A DNA stretch of 64,000 nucleotides from Temnothorax longispinosus (GCF_030848805.1 NC_092366.1:9547368-9611367); one strand, 5' to 3'. Counted from the stretch's first letter, positions 1 to 12,125 are shown. Program-made: numbers and translations. The notes: generated by a model from the sequence alone, not told the origin.

Positions 1-48
1 TAAAGTCAATATTTTTAAACGTTAATTTAATGTTCCTTGCTTACTGGG

Positions 49-320
49 TTCAAACAATGTGGAGTCATCTCAATGAAGATGATCAGCAATTATTTAATTT
101 CAGCATGGTTGGATTTGACTGGACAAAATATTTAATTGATCATTATATGGGTTTACGGCTTTATTTATTAAATGAAGTAGTTTACAAATCAATCGTATCA
201 AGTATAGGAGGTAACATATCTTTTTTAATTTTTGATTAATTTTGTTAATTTTAGTTAAGTTTTTATTGATAAAAAAATTTTTAATTTTAGATTTTATTGG
301 ATTCATCAAATGTTTAAAAT
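49..320 (+). pseudogene. FAR copy 0, 3' exons (broken fatty acyl-CoA reductase)
   Basis: Positions 49-210 match exon 9 of the two intact FAR genes in this window (C-terminal FAR domain, with VGFDWTKYLIDHYMGLRLYL). They end at a splice donor (GTAACA at 211). Intron 9 follows with an acceptor TTTTAG at 285-290, then the first ~30 bases of exon 10. Relative to the intact genes 7 bases are missing after LLNE (near 176), which shifts the frame. The upstream half of exon 9 is absent: homology starts near 49. Exon 10 stops at ~320, where unrelated sequence begins; its remainder lies at 9140-9217. This copy is therefore dead. It is informative because its exon 9 resembles FAR2 more than FAR1. Confidence 0.85.
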
Positions 321-461
321 GTAAGCAGAAGAAGGAGGAGAGATCATATATCCGAAATATAACGAGATTATATTCGTATCACCTTCGTCACATCGAGTCA
401 CGTTAGATGGCGATACGAGCGTCGTCATGTGTGTTCCCGCGCGCTCTGCGCGGGCCGCGCC
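321..461. other. Left flank of the insertion that splits FAR copy 0
   Basis: This unassigned sequence lies between the broken FAR exon 10 and the P element. It becomes GC- and CpG-rich near 410-461. It should have been contiguous with 7523-9139 before the P element landed. I see no coding potential. Confidence 0.5.
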
Positions 462-918
462 CATGATGTAAATATAAAGGTGTACCAGTCCCGTGGATGC
501 GCAGTCGTCCTAAATAATAGCCAATGAGAAATGACCAGAAATGTTCAAATCCAATATGGCTACTGTCATAAAGAAGACGAGTAATAAACACGCGTAAGGA
601 AGAGCAAAACGTTTAAAACATAGTGTAAGTATAATTTTTATAAAGACAACACAATAAAGACCGCCGCACAATCAAAAACATAAGGAATAGGGAACAGATA
701 TTAGAGATAAGGAATAAGGATTATATTTTTTGACTGTTGAAAGTAACTTTTTTTTTCAATTTTCCAGTTTAGGTTACGTAGTATGTACAGGCTATGAAAT
801 CTATCGTTTATATATTTTATATTTTATTTTGCGTTGATCTGTTGCTTATTGATCATTCCTTCTTTCTAATTACTAATATATGTTCCCTGTTTCTTATATT
901 TTTGATTTTACGGCGGCC

Positions 919-1723
919 TTAAGGAGGCTCTTACCCGGCTGCTCTAATCAATGTAGCAACCGAAAAATTATCATTAATAATTGGTTATAAAATTATCGGA
1001 AAATTAAATAAAAAAATAAATGATGATTTTTACATAGTGTAAGAGTAAGTTATATGTTTTATTAGTGTAAATATTAAAATTTATACAATAAGTCAGTTGA
1101 CTACGTCAGTGCTAAAGAGCAGAATAATAACATGCGCGTGTTGTCGTCTGTAGCAGTCTGCAGCTAAGTGAGGTGTAGCCGTGTAGCGTTGTAGCGATTG
1201 ATGCGATGAAGAGATGGAGCCAAAAGAAAGATATAACGTGAGAATGCTGAGAGGGAAAATAAAGGTTGTCAATGCGCGAGAGAATAATTATGCCGCTACC
1301 ATACAGCGCAGAGAAAAGACATGTGCAAGTGAGGTTAGAAACTTCGCGCGATTTTGACACTCGGAAGATCATTCGCCTAACCTGTCGTACGTCATATTAA
1401 AACTACAATATCTTTTATAACTCATCGTCAACACCAAGTTTTCTTCTTATCATTAGAAAGATTATTATTTTAACTACAATTCCTTAGTTTTTTGTTTACC
1501 TGGCTCGCAAACTTGCCAAGAAAATACATCAATTCCGGTAAAAATTTTAGTGTTTACCATATGCCCTGTGTTAAAAATGCGAATTTCAATACTGATATTT
1601 TTAAAATTTTTATCGTCAACCTATGCTAAAGTTTTGGGCATCGGTTCGTTGTGGTTCACTTTACAACATAATTTAATTTCATAAAGATCTGTCGTTTTAT
1701 GATCGAGGTAAGAGCCTCCTTAA
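919..1723. mobile_element. TTAA-flanked MITE (piggyBac-type target) nested in the P element
   Basis: An 18-bp perfect inverted repeat lies at 918-935 and 1707-1724. Its outer part is a TTAA at each end (919-922, 1720-1723) and the inner part GGAGGCTCTTACC is the TIR. TTAA duplications are the hallmark of piggyBac-type integration. I see no transposase reading frame between the repeats, so it is non-autonomous. It occupies most of the 5' non-coding part of the P element. Confidence 0.7.
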
Positions 1724-1835
1724 GAATCAAAAGCTTCTCTGTCAGACGATGCTGCATGCTTATATTGTCTGTCAGTATAAGCTCTGTCTCATTCTCTGTC
1801 TTTATAATTATATATATTTTCTTTTTTTTAGCACA

Positions 1836-4800
1836 ATGCCAACCTGTTATATTCAAAATTGCACCAATCGTACGGTGACAAAAAATATAAAATTTTTCCA
1901 ATTTCCAAAAGAACCTGTTATTCTCCAGCAATGGTTAAAAGCTTGCGGAAAAAATGAGGGAGAAATAAAAACTAATTCCGGTAAATTAATATAATTTATA
2001 TTTATATTTATATTTTATAATAACATTATAACATAAATTCCAAAGAGTTTGTTATAGTTGACAACTTATTAACTAAGAGTTTTACTGTAACATAACATAA
2101 TAACATTAATAACCAAACTTAACTTTATAACATTATATATATTATTTTATATTATTATTTTTCTTATTTATATTATTTTTTAATTTTACTATTATTTTTA
2201 AATTTATTTCTTATTTCATATTATTATAAAATATAATTTTAGCAACGGTATGTAGTGCCCATTTTGATGAAAGCTGCTTTGAAATGGTTTGGACAAAGCC
2301 GCGACAAAAAAATATACCTGCTAAGCAGATATTGCGACTGAAGAAAGGTTCTATCCCTAGAAAATTTTTGAATTTGGGAAAGAAACGAAAAAGAACATGT
2401 GAAGATGATAATGAAAAAATAAAAACTTTGTAAGTGTTTTCTTTATAGGATTCACAGACATTCACAGGGTGTCTGCATAACCATATCACCTCGTGTGCAG
2501 GTAGAGCAAGTGAAAAGTTTTTTATCATTTTGCGATTGTTGTAATAATTATTGAGAAATTAATTTAAAAAGATCGACCAATTCTTCTCGGTTTCACTTGC
2601 TGTACCTGCATACGAGAGGTGATACGATTATTATTGGACACTCTGTAGAAAGAAATATACAATATGAATAAATAAATAAAAAAGAAGATAAAGAAAGTAC
2701 TTTATGTTTTTTAGAGTATGTACAGGAATACCAACCTATGGCGAACTTGTGCAATATGTGCAAGAAAAGCAGCATATATGTCCAGAGCAAATAATTAATA
2801 TAAATAAGAATATTCATGAAGATGAACATATTTTGCTTTCAGATGTTGTAGCAAAAGAAACCAAGTATGTAGTACAATTTAATTTACATTTGTCTCTTAT
2901 CGTTCCCCAAGCAGCATTTTGACGTCCGCCCGACGTTAAGATAAACACACTTAACGTTGGTATCCAACGTTTTCGCTACGTCGTTTCAACCCTCTTTTGC
3001 ACTAATTTGGGGAATCAAATTTAGGTTGTACCAACGTTGGAATCCGACTTATATAAGTTAAATTGAGGTTACATTTTTTCCACCAGTTTTAACGTTGGTA
3101 TGTAAACTTTGATTTAGTACATTCTGCTAGACCTGAGGTTATTTTTTCACAACGTACATTTTAGGTGTAGTTTTCGTGCTTCCATTCAAACCATATGACG
3201 GCATTGGTGTAATAAATGTATCATAATACGTACTTATCAATTTGGCACAAATAAAATGGCTTTATAGGAAAAATATAGTTTGCGCAGTCTTTGATACTAT
3301 TGTAATTTTGCCATAAATACACGAACCCAGCACTGAAAATGTATAACGAAACCCACTTTATTGATAAATGTGGAAATGATAGGTCGAAATTACACGAATC
3401 CCTTCTAAAATATTCCAATTTACTAAATATTCTAATAAATAACTAAAATTTTCAAAGTGTAGATTTTAATTTTTTTTTTTCATCAAAATTACTTTTAAGA
3501 TAAATATGTTATCAAAACCTTTTAACAACAGATATTATATAAATGCTTTAAAATGTTAATAAAGTACGTTAAAAAATATAAATCTAAATATACTGGAAAA
3601 TGGCGGATTATTTGCCTTCCTCTTTGAGGGATGAAAATGGCGAAGTCAGCGTTCCACACTATATCAAACTTTACGTAGTAAAAGGTGCGATAAATTCTAC
3701 TAAGATTTGTCTTCTCGTATAAAATAATGAACTTTTTCAGACTTTTGCAAACTAAGTAGTATACCACTGTAGACAAAATTGTACCTATATTGACTAAAAG
3801 TCTTAACAAGGTCGCCAAACTGACTTAACATGTCGATAAAGTATCGATTAGTTGAAAATTCTATACTAGATTTGCGAATGAGTCGTATATCTTAACCAAA
3901 TCCGATCTATGCAATATCATCTATGGTGATCTAGAGCATGGTTATGGCAGCCGTACAGTCGAGCGAACGCGCTCTCGAGCTGTGAATCACGCGGCGCGCG
4001 CGCGTTGCTTCCCGACGACGCGACGATAACCGCGTGAGATGAGATGAACCGGTTCGGCCGTGGATCGTCAACATTCGTCGCATAGTCCTCGTAGCTCACG
4101 CACGACGCCGCGAATTGCCGTCGGCGATGCCCACTTGACGCAGCAGTAATCTGCTCTACATTGTTTTAGGCTGAATTTGTTACCATTTCTCGCGATTCCT
4201 TAACGTCAGTCAGAAATGACCACAGGCGACGTTTCACAACGTTAGCGTTTTACAACGTTTGATAACAAAACGTTGGTTTACGTTGGGAATTACGTATTGA
4301 AGTCGCTCGAAAAGTGTGGTGCAGAGTATAACGTCAGGCGAACGTTAAATATCTTAACGTCGGGTAATAGGACTTAAACTGTTTCGAATTTGACGTTGGG
4401 AAAGTGATAAAAAAAGCACGTCGTAATTTTAACGTTAAGACAACGTCCAAAAAACGTTAGTAATTATAAGTTACATTTTATAACTTTCTTGGACCGCTTA
4501 CAACGTTGTGATTAGTAAAAAAGTAGTCCTTAGTCGGAAAGTTAACCGAAAAATGCTGCTTGGGTCATTACTATCCATATTATATTAATAGATTTGTCTT
4601 TTATAATCAATTTGAAAATAATCTGCATTTTTTAATTATATTTTAAATATACAAATATAATTAGTATTAAATAATGTGTTATTAGTATTATTATTAAGAT
4701 ATAATTGTATTTTTTACAGAAAAGATGAAGAAATTGGTCATGAGCAAAATGTTTCAGTACAAACGTTATTGGAACAGCTGAAGAAATCTGAAGAGGAAAA

Positions 4801-7260
4801 AAATAAGTTATTAGTAGAAAACGCTCAGCTAGTAGAACAAAACAAGAAATTAAATATACACTTTGAATCATTAGAAAAGAATATGCAACAAGAATCTAAT
4901 ATTGCACAAATGGAAATAGATAAGCTAAAAGAATCTCTAAAAACAACTACAGATGCTTTACATAAATTGTTTACTCCCGGGCAAATCAAAATTTTAATGT
5001 CACCGAATGCGAATCCTCGAATAAGATGGTCATCTGAAGATATTACTTCTGCAATTGCATTACGATCACTAAGCCCCAAAGCCTACCGATTTTTAAGAAA
5101 TGTTAAGAAATTACCATTACCATCTATATCAATCTTGCAGAATTGGTGTGCAACATTTAATGTGCAGCCCGGTATTTTAAAAGATGTATTTAAAATCATG
5201 GAGGATAAAGGACAAAACCTTAGTATAACGGAAAAATTAACAATATTGTCATTCGACGAATTATATATTTCTAATAAAGTGGATTTGGAAAGAAAGGAAC
5301 AAAAGATTTACGGACCTTATAAAACTTGCCAATTCATTATGGCTAAAGGGTTATTTAATAAGTGGAAACAACCCATTTATTTCAATTTTGATCAGGCAAT
5401 GACTCCGAACATTTTACTTACAGTGCTGCAGATGTTGCATCAAATTGAGTACATTGTTGTAGCTGTCACGTGTGACATGGGTTCCAGTAACGTAAGATTA
5501 TGGAATGAATTAAATGTTGGAATAAACGTTCCTAATAATTCTAAAAAGAAAAAGATTGAGGACACCAACAAGGAGTGTTTTATTACTCATCCTGCGGACA
5601 ATTCACTAAAAGTCTTTTTTTTTTGCGGATGTCCCGCATTTAATAAAATTAGCAAGAAACAATTTCTTTGACTCCGGATTTCATGTAAAAGGACATATTC
5701 TCAATAAGGATTGCTTAGAACAATTATTAATGCTCAACTCAAAAGAATTGAAATTAGCACATAAAATAAGTAGAGCGCATCTTGATATTAAGGGAACACA
5801 GAGACAAAATGTTAGAATGGCGGCTCAAGTTTTTTCTAATTTGAATGCAATGGCCATACAGTGGTGTGGAGAAAACGGTTTATTAAAGTCTAAACAATGG
5901 AAAGAGACAGCTGATATACTAAAATTGTTTAACAATTGGTTCGATATTTTTAATAGTCAAAATAAATATGGACACCACAATGGTTTAAATGCGTACGGAA
6001 TAAATTTAGAGGAACAAAATAGAACAATCAATAGTATGACAGAGTTTATTAAAGAAATGAGAGTGGGACAAAGATCTGCATTACTACAATTCCAAAAAGG
6101 CATTTTATTATCCAATAAATCTTTAATAGAGATGTTCTTATATATCCAAAAGCAGTATTCATCCGAGACGTTTCCAATAGAATATATAATTACACGCAGA
6201 CTGAATCAGGACATATTAGAAAATTTATTTGCGTATTTAAGAATGATGGGCGGAGGACATGACCATCCAACACCAGTGGAATTGCAAAACCGGCTCAAGT
6301 GGTATATTCTAGGAAAACATTCTGCATCCGCAATTACCCGAAAAGAAAATACTGAAGGAGATAGCAGTTGTACAAATTTAATAGATGTTGAGGATACACA
6401 CTGCAATAATTTGAATACTCCAACATGCTCACAATTTTTAATAGATGAAAATGAAGTTATGATCGAGGAAGAAGAAGAAGAAATATTTATGGACACTTCA
6501 GAAGTAGCTAAGATTTTCACACATGAAATAGAAAAATCAGTTAATAATAGTAAAGAAATAGTTGATAGTGAAGGTATGAATTAATATTCTTTTATCTGTG
6601 TAATTATTGTATATTATAATTATTTTTTTATGACCATCGTTTGCAGTGAATCAATGAATTAGGTGACCTATGCAACAAATACAGGTTTTAAATATATAGA
6701 TTAATTATATTTAAAAACTGTATTGTAATTATGGTTAAATAAATAAAAACTGATCATCTTATATATAAATTTATTTAATATTTATGTTTACAGCATTAAA
6801 TGTAAGCAGTTATAATCCTAGTCTACAAGAATTCAGATTACTGGAAACTTTTGAAAATATTACAGCTCGTGAAAATATTGAAAAAAATGCACTTTTATAT
6901 ATAGCTGGATATGTTGCACATAGGTTTAGGAATACTTATCCCGAATTAGGTGTTCCTACAAAAAGCATTCCTCAACTCTCCAATGATTGGCTTTCTTTTT
7001 TCTCCAGAGGGAATTGTATTTATCCAAGTATGAGTTTTTTAGAAGCTGCTCAAATAATGAATCGTGAATTTGAAAAATTTCATAGCAATTTTTTAAATCT
7101 CGAATCTAAAATATTTTCTAAATTAACAGATATTATTTGTAAACAAATTAATTATAAATTTCCCCAAAAAGTTATTTCGTGCTTGGTTCGAACTAGGACA
7201 TATATCAGATTGCGAAACATAAATAAAGAAATTGTGTTAAATAATCAGAAAAAAAATTAA
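1836..7260 (+). CDS. THAP-domain P-element transposase (five exons, one frameshift)
   Basis: Exons: 1836-1980, 2243-2429, 2715-2864, 4720-6573, 6794-7260, all joined in phase by GT-AG introns. The total is 2803 nt, i.e. 934 codons plus one surplus base. Exons 1-2 encode a C2CH THAP zinc finger (CYIQNC ... CSAHF) followed by an AVPTIF-like box (GSIPRKF). Exon 4 opens with a coiled coil (~residues 165-230). The RNase H-like catalytic region follows: FDELYIS (Asp ~341), CDMGSSN (Asp ~413), DVPHL (~463) and LNQDILENLF (Glu ~657). The Asp-Asp spacing of ~72 fits P transposase. The surplus base is in a run of ten T (5615-5624) just before DVPHL. ATG 1836 was chosen because it directly precedes the zinc finger; an acceptor at 1830-1831 implies a 5' non-coding exon. 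A polyadenylation hexamer lies near 7283. Confidence 0.87.
2465..2647. mobile_element. Short ACAGGGTGTC MITE in a P-element intron
   Basis: This imperfect inverted repeat fills most of the intron 2430-2714. The outer ends read ACAGGGTGTC and GACACTCTGT. Inner arms, CAGGTAGAGCAAGTGAAA versus TTTCACTTGCTGTACCTG, pair well. The same terminal motif recurs in FAR intron 1 (17933-18139 and 39212-39550). Confidence 0.6.
2906..4564. mobile_element. CCCAAGCAGC TIR element nested in transposase intron 3
   Basis: The TIRs are CCCAAGCAGCATTTT (2906) and AAAATGCTGCTTGGG (ending 4564). The interior holds many degenerate AACGTTGG-like words near both ends and a CpG-rich island (~3950-4140). It lies wholly inside the intron 2865-4719, so the transposase splice sites are preserved. 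I see no long reading frame. The ends resemble the CCCAGGTAGCA family at 41257-43263. Confidence 0.7.
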
Positions 7261-7522
7261 TAAAAAAATGTATAAAATGAGTAATAAAAAGCAAAAATTA
7301 TGAATAAACATTATTAAAATAAATGAGTTTATTATTATTTGTAGTATTATTATTTTATTACAGACTTTAAGTTTAAATAAATATATTTTATTAATGTACG
7401 ATTAATTGAGTATTCGAATTTCGAGGTTGCATTCCTGGTCATTTCTTATTGGCTCAATGCACGTTACGTCACTACACGTGATGTCATCATGCGCAATGGT
7501 ACACCTTTATATTTACATCATG

Positions 7523-9139
7523 GTCGTACCATGAGCATGGAAGAGTGTGTTGCGCTTGCGCGAGGAGGAAGCGTGCGAGCCTGCGACGACGAGCGGGCAT
7601 TCGTTTCCGGGCGTTGGTCGAGTTAACAATGTGCTCGTGCTTGAGACGTACCGGTATTAGAATATTCGAGAAGAGCGAGTCGTAGCTTTTGGTAAAGACC
7701 GATTATCGTATATACAACGTGAGCTTGTATATCTGCTACATGGAGAGCAGATATTTTTAGCGAGAGATAGATTTGAAGAAGCATACGCCACGAGACTATA
7801 CCGGCCCAGCGATCGACCACGCCATTATCTCTGCGTGCAACCGCACGAAGGACTATTCGCCATTACCGTATATTTACATACGTCGTATCTCACAAAGGAA
7901 TAGCCGCTGTTGATAATTACCTAATTATCTAGATACAAGGAAGGCAACCGCCTTTAAGGTAACATATATCGTTCTCTGGAAAACACTGATCAATCACAAG
8001 TAGCGGTTAGACTCCCGTCTAACTTCAGAGAAAGATTAACCGGTCTAAATTACTACTTGATTCCAGAGTTCGACAAAGAAAGCAAGAGTCTACGACCTTT
8101 GTCCCCGCAGAAAGGTTCCGTAGCACTATATATATAAATCTTACCGGTATTTGATTCGAATCTGAGCTCAGTAAAATTCTTAGATTGATTAGTTTATGGT
8201 TGCAACCGATACATATATGATTATTTCTCTTTTCTTAAAACTAAGATTAATTCGAGTCCATAAAGAATTATTATCATTTTAACCGAGAAACACTTTCTAT
8301 TTATATACAATTACTTGCGTTACTTTATTCCTCACTTGTGTTAAATATATTTCGATTCTTTGCTTCATAGATTCTTTCGAGTTATATATATATAATTATA
8401 TTCCTTCGCACATTCACGTATTTTATACCGTATTTATTTCGAACGATGCAAGCCTGCGGCGGTTACCGATAAGAAATAATTATAGATTGATACGTCTTTC
8501 CTTAGATAATGGGATATATATATTAGACAGTGACGTATAATATGGTGTATAACTTTTTGCACATTCTCGATTATCTTCTGAGTTTACAAGCTACTTCCAA
8601 AGATATTGGTCATTAGAACGAGAATGAAATTACATCACGAAGGTTAATACGACGTATCAATCTATCCATTACATGTTCTTTATTGCTATGCATTTATGCT
8701 TATTTATCTTGTGTGACAATTTACTTTATTTCATGTATTATCTGTTTCATACGAATGGTTTAATTACACGAACTTATTACGATGTAAGATATAATCTTAC
8801 AAACAATAGTTGAAGTTACATACAGTCCTGAGAAAGAATAAAAGAATATTTCTTGTTTTAAGAGATCAGCTTTCCAAAGTTATTGTATGATCTGAAGATT
8901 GTGAAACGTATTTGTTCATGCAAATTAAGAAAAGACCATTTGTCTGAGACATATTATGTATTATATTACTTGCCATTTATGTTATGTGTATTAATTCAAA
9001 CAAGTTTACTGACTTTTACTTTTGAATATTCAACTGGATTTGTTAATATATGATCTCTCCCTCGAACAGTAAGGTGTATGTGTCGTTTCATCTACTCATT
9101 AAATCTAAAGCCTAGGCTCCTGCGCGAGCTTGTACAAAA
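7523..9139. other. Unassigned right flank of the copy-0 insertion
   Basis: This 1.6 kb stretch has no supported gene. The first ~350 bases are GC-rich (7530-7880), the rest AT-rich. Together with 321-461 it forms a ~1.76 kb sequence interrupting FAR copy 0 and itself interrupted by the P element. It begins TGTAAG and ends TTGTACA, which is LTR-like, but the flanks give no convincing 4-6 bp duplication. Confidence 0.4.
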
Positions 9140-9217
9140 CATCAAACGTTGAAAATTGTTTTTATCTTTGCCGTCTTTTGGATTGTCTGGATCGTATTTA
9201 CAATTATACGTACATAA
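9140..9217 (+). pseudogene. FAR copy 0, remainder of last exon
   Basis: Translation from 9140 gives a C-terminal segment ending FAVFWIVWIVFTIIRT and a TAA at 9215-9217. This matches the terminal hydrophobic (membrane) segment of FAR1 and FAR2. The first 17 bases (9140-9156) repeat the 17 bases at 304-320 with two mismatches, so this is the distal half of the exon split at ~320. Similar 3' untranslated sequence continues to ~9340. Confidence 0.85.
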
Positions 9218-9870
9218 CTTTTACATGTCCGCTTTAAATGTATATAACTTTTTTTATGAGATATAATTTGAGCACTTTGTATATATTATCACTGTATTGT
9301 TATCATTATATTTTTATTTCAATTGCGTAATAATAATAACAATAACGTGATAAACACAATAGAACACTAATATGTTATTAATAGCTCTATAACGTGCAAA
9401 TTTAAAATAATTTCTATAATTTTTTTATATTATTCTAACAATTTTAACATTATTTTTTAATATCGAAATTCTCATATAATTCTTTTGCAACCAATTCAGT
9501 TAGACGCACTGGTGCATATTAAAACCGTCGTATACTGATCTAGTCTAACAATAATTGTTTGGCTTCCTCACAGAGAAAGTTTTATGAGCGCAATAAGATG
9601 TTGACGAAGCAATGTGCAAATTTATAATTTGCACATTTGTTTATTTTTATATTTTAATACAAATTTTACGGGTTCCATCTTCTTCCGGATGCCATTCCAT
9701 TGGACTTTACAACCCGGGGCAAGTCTCTAATCACCTTTTTTTATTCAAAATTAAAAAGAATAATCTCTTCACGGATTATCGCTAAATTCAATATTTTAAT
9801 TTAATACTAACCTTCCTTTAATGATATTTTATCGATTAAAAAAAAGTCAGCCCAAAATTTCCAAACTTGC
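9218..9870. other. FAR 3' flank and repeat debris
   Basis: 9218-9340 matches the 3' untranslated region of FAR1, including the run of AAT triplets. An AT-rich stretch follows. Near 9560-9650 there is a fragment of the repeat with GGCTTCCTCA ends and the AATGTGCAA motif that is complete in FAR intron 6. I see no coding region. Confidence 0.5.
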
Positions 9871-10770
9871 AAAAGTTAAAGCAACCATATAGACATTTCT
9901 CACTAAATTAAAAATTTTATTAGAAAAGAAACTCTTTATTGATTATCGCCGATTCAATATCAACTTTTCTTTAATAATACTTTATCAATTAAAAAAAGTA
10001 CATCTTTTTTTATTAAATGGATTTTCTCCTAATGCTATTGTTACAGCAAATGCTGCTGCAAATACACCACACAATGCTAGGTTCGGCTGCTTGGTAATTT
10101 CTTCAAATATTATATTATTCTGGGTCAGAATATGTCTTGTGTTCTACTAAAGAATAATAGGCAAAAATTATTTATAATCTGCAATTTTCACTAATTAAGA
10201 AAGAAACATAAATTACGCTTAATGTTTACAGTCACTTATTCATGCGTGTCAACAGCTTATACGAATTGTTATGTGGAACATATCGAAGAGCGATTCTACT
10301 CGTGGTGGGTATCTTATTAATCACAAAGACCTTATCATGTTCACACGTTACTTACACGAAAACATAATTGATGAAAAAATATCTAGGTAATTCTTTGATG
10401 TTCAATGTAACAAAATAATAAAATATATATTAATAATGAAAGATAAACTATTGTTTGACTAGAATTATTTCACGATAGTCGAATACATATACATTCACGA
10501 AAGCGATTGCGGAAGTCCTTTTCAGAGACGAGAGCGGAGATTTGCCAGTAGGAATATTTCGACTTGCAATAGGTAACAGAATAACTATAAAAATTAGCAG
10601 TTTTGTTGTTAAAGAGTTTATTAAATAACGTTTATATTAAATAATTTTCAACTGCTTTGCATAATTATGTGCTGTAAAATTCTACAATTGTAAAATAATA
10701 ATAAACAATCGCGGATGTGTGTATGTGTGTGTTTAGCAAACAATAAGTTTGATTTTTGCGAATCGACATG
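9870..10770 (+). pseudogene. FAR fragment: intron 4, exons 5-6, most of intron 6
   Basis: Exon 5 (10232-10386) and exon 6 (10463-10572) keep their splice sites and align to the intact FARs, but the coding sequence is ruined. Exon 5 has a one-base insertion before the STAY motif and a 7-base insertion after ERFYS. In exon 6 the conserved WPN tryptophan codon is TAG. Intron 6 sequence continues to ~10766, where homology ends just before exon 7. The intron 4 part (9870-10230) is repeated at 15150-15530 and contains a segment absent from intron 4 of FAR1 and FAR2. Confidence 0.85.
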
Positions 10771-11310
10771 TTAGTGCGCACTAGTTCGTCCAACCCGAAT
10801 TCGCTATTAGATACAAAATATACAGTGCAATAATATAGCTATATATAAAGAGAGCAATTCTTTTGTAATATATTGAAACGCTGACATTATTGTATAATTG
10901 TATTGCGATAAAAATTGTTTACATGTAATAAAATATATGTATGATCTTATTAAGTATATGATCTCATTAAATTTTACAAGTAAAATGTAATTTTAAAGTT
11001 TTTCTATATGCTTATGATTATCAATGCAATAGAGAATTATAATAAATATAAATTTATACATTCATAAAAAAATAATAGTATCAATACTCTATAAAACAAC
11101 ATGTTGTTAGAAGCTTCTTTATCTTACAATTAGTAAATTAACATTTACTCACATGCTTTCTTTTTCATTTATGTAGGACGTGTTAAACAAACCTTCTTCA
11201 TCATTATACAAAGTAGTAAAAGATATTTCCAAGATGTAACTCCCACATGATAATTTATTAGAGCGAAGTAGATGCTCAGAGTATGATTTTTTATGTAATA
11301 CTCGTAATCT
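10771..11310. other. AT-rich intergenic DNA, nothing recognised
   Basis: No reading frame, inverted repeat or homology to the rest of the window stands out here, apart from short AT-rich simple sequence. Confidence 0.5.
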
Positions 11311-11710
11311 GCCCGGGAAAAGAAATTTCTTATAATGTCTTATATGTTCATATAAGGAGCGATATGTTCATATATAAATTTTGGCCTGATAAGATCTTAT
11401 ATGGTCATATATGATTATATAAGATTATATAAGGACATATAAAAAATATCTGTTATAATGTCTTCCCGGGAAAAAAAATCTCTTATTTATTTATATTAGT
11501 TTATATTAGTTTATATTAGTAGATACATGATTATATATGATCATATAAGAAATGGAAAATATAATCTTAAACAAATATTATATGGCTAAATCTCTTTAAG
11601 TATAACTTTATATAGTCATATACGGTTTTATATACTAGTATATTATCATGTATGATCATGTAAAAGTATATTTATAAGGTTAAAGATAATCATATATGAA
11701 TATATACTCT
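11311..11710. repeat. AT-rich CCCGGGAAAA element remnant
   Basis: It starts GCCCGGGAAAAG (11311), with a second CCCGGGAAAAAAAA at ~11466. The body is made of degenerate words such as TATATGATTATATA and ATGTTCATATA. The same terminal motif and word composition characterise 14445-15134, so this is a truncated or nested relative. Confidence 0.5.
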
Positions 11711-11719
11711 AATAATGGT

Positions 11720-11794
11720 CATGCTAAAAGCTGCAGTCCGATTCACACTCTTTAAAACGCTGTGAGCGTGAATCGGACCGCAGCTTTTAGCATG
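11720..11794. repeat. 75-bp near-perfect hairpin
   Basis: CATGCTAAAAGCTGC at the left pairs with GCAGCTTTTAGCATG at the right. The arms are ~31 nt around a short loop (TTTAAAACGC) with only occasional mismatches. It may be a tiny foldback element or a transcribed hairpin; nothing decides between these. Confidence 0.7.
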
Positions 11795-11885
11795 TACTTT
11801 AAGTTGTAAAGCGAGGTCCACGCTGCCTATTATACCGGCGAAGTGGGTGCGGGAGGGGGGGCCGAAGGCCCCCCTTGCACCCCCG

Positions 11886-11951
11886 CGCGCGCGCGCGTGG
11901 CGTGTGTGTGTGTGTGTGTGTGTGTTCCGGTGTGTGTGTGTGTGTGTGTGT
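11886..11951. repeat. (CG)n/(TG)n microsatellite
   Basis: An alternating purine-pyrimidine run, CG then TG dinucleotides with small interruptions, joins a GC-rich segment to AT-rich DNA. Such runs can adopt Z-DNA. Confidence 0.9.
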
Positions 11952-11964
11952 CGGAAAAAGTAAG

Positions 11965-12125
11965 TATAAAAATAGGTTTAAAAAATTGGTAAAAAAAATA
12001 AGTAGGATACATATTTTTCGGGCTCTCCCGATTGATTATCACTGTCGGAGTCACAATAAAGGTTTTTACCAAGAAAGCCGCAAGAAAATATCAAAATTCA
12101 GAAAGAATCCTATTCTGCATAATTA
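11965..12125 (+). repeat. Dispersed repeat A, copy 1
   Basis: It contains CCCGATTGATTATCACTG, GGTTTTTACCAAGAAAG and CGCAAGAAAATATCAAAATT. Other copies are at 23747-23900 (minus), 32125-32278 (plus) and 52306-52440 (minus). No open frame is conserved among copies, so I treat it as a non-coding interspersed repeat. Confidence 0.7.

Larger units (their letters stand above)
462..7522 (+). mobile_element. P-element-like DNA transposon (THAP/DDE), near-complete
   Basis: The element is bounded by inverted termini that start CATGATG, as in Drosophila P elements. The terminal repeats are a perfect 26 bp counting one outer base (461-486 and 7498-7523). Subterminal inverted repeats of ~25 bp follow at 519-543 and 7430-7454 with two mismatches. 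P elements make 8-bp target duplications. The flanks here are GCCGCGCC (454-461) and GTCGTACC (7523-7530), which differ at three positions, all C/T or G/A transitions, consistent with CpG decay. The element encodes a five-exon THAP transposase. Its introns and 5' region carry at least three nested small elements. The single frameshift sits in a T homopolymer, so the source copy may have been active recently, or the shift may be an assembly error. Confidence 0.88.

Noticed and set aside
1..48. Start codon at 30 as the start of a short gene
   Set aside because: The ATG lies in unrelated DNA just before truncated FAR exon 9; the downstream frame is an exon, not a gene start.
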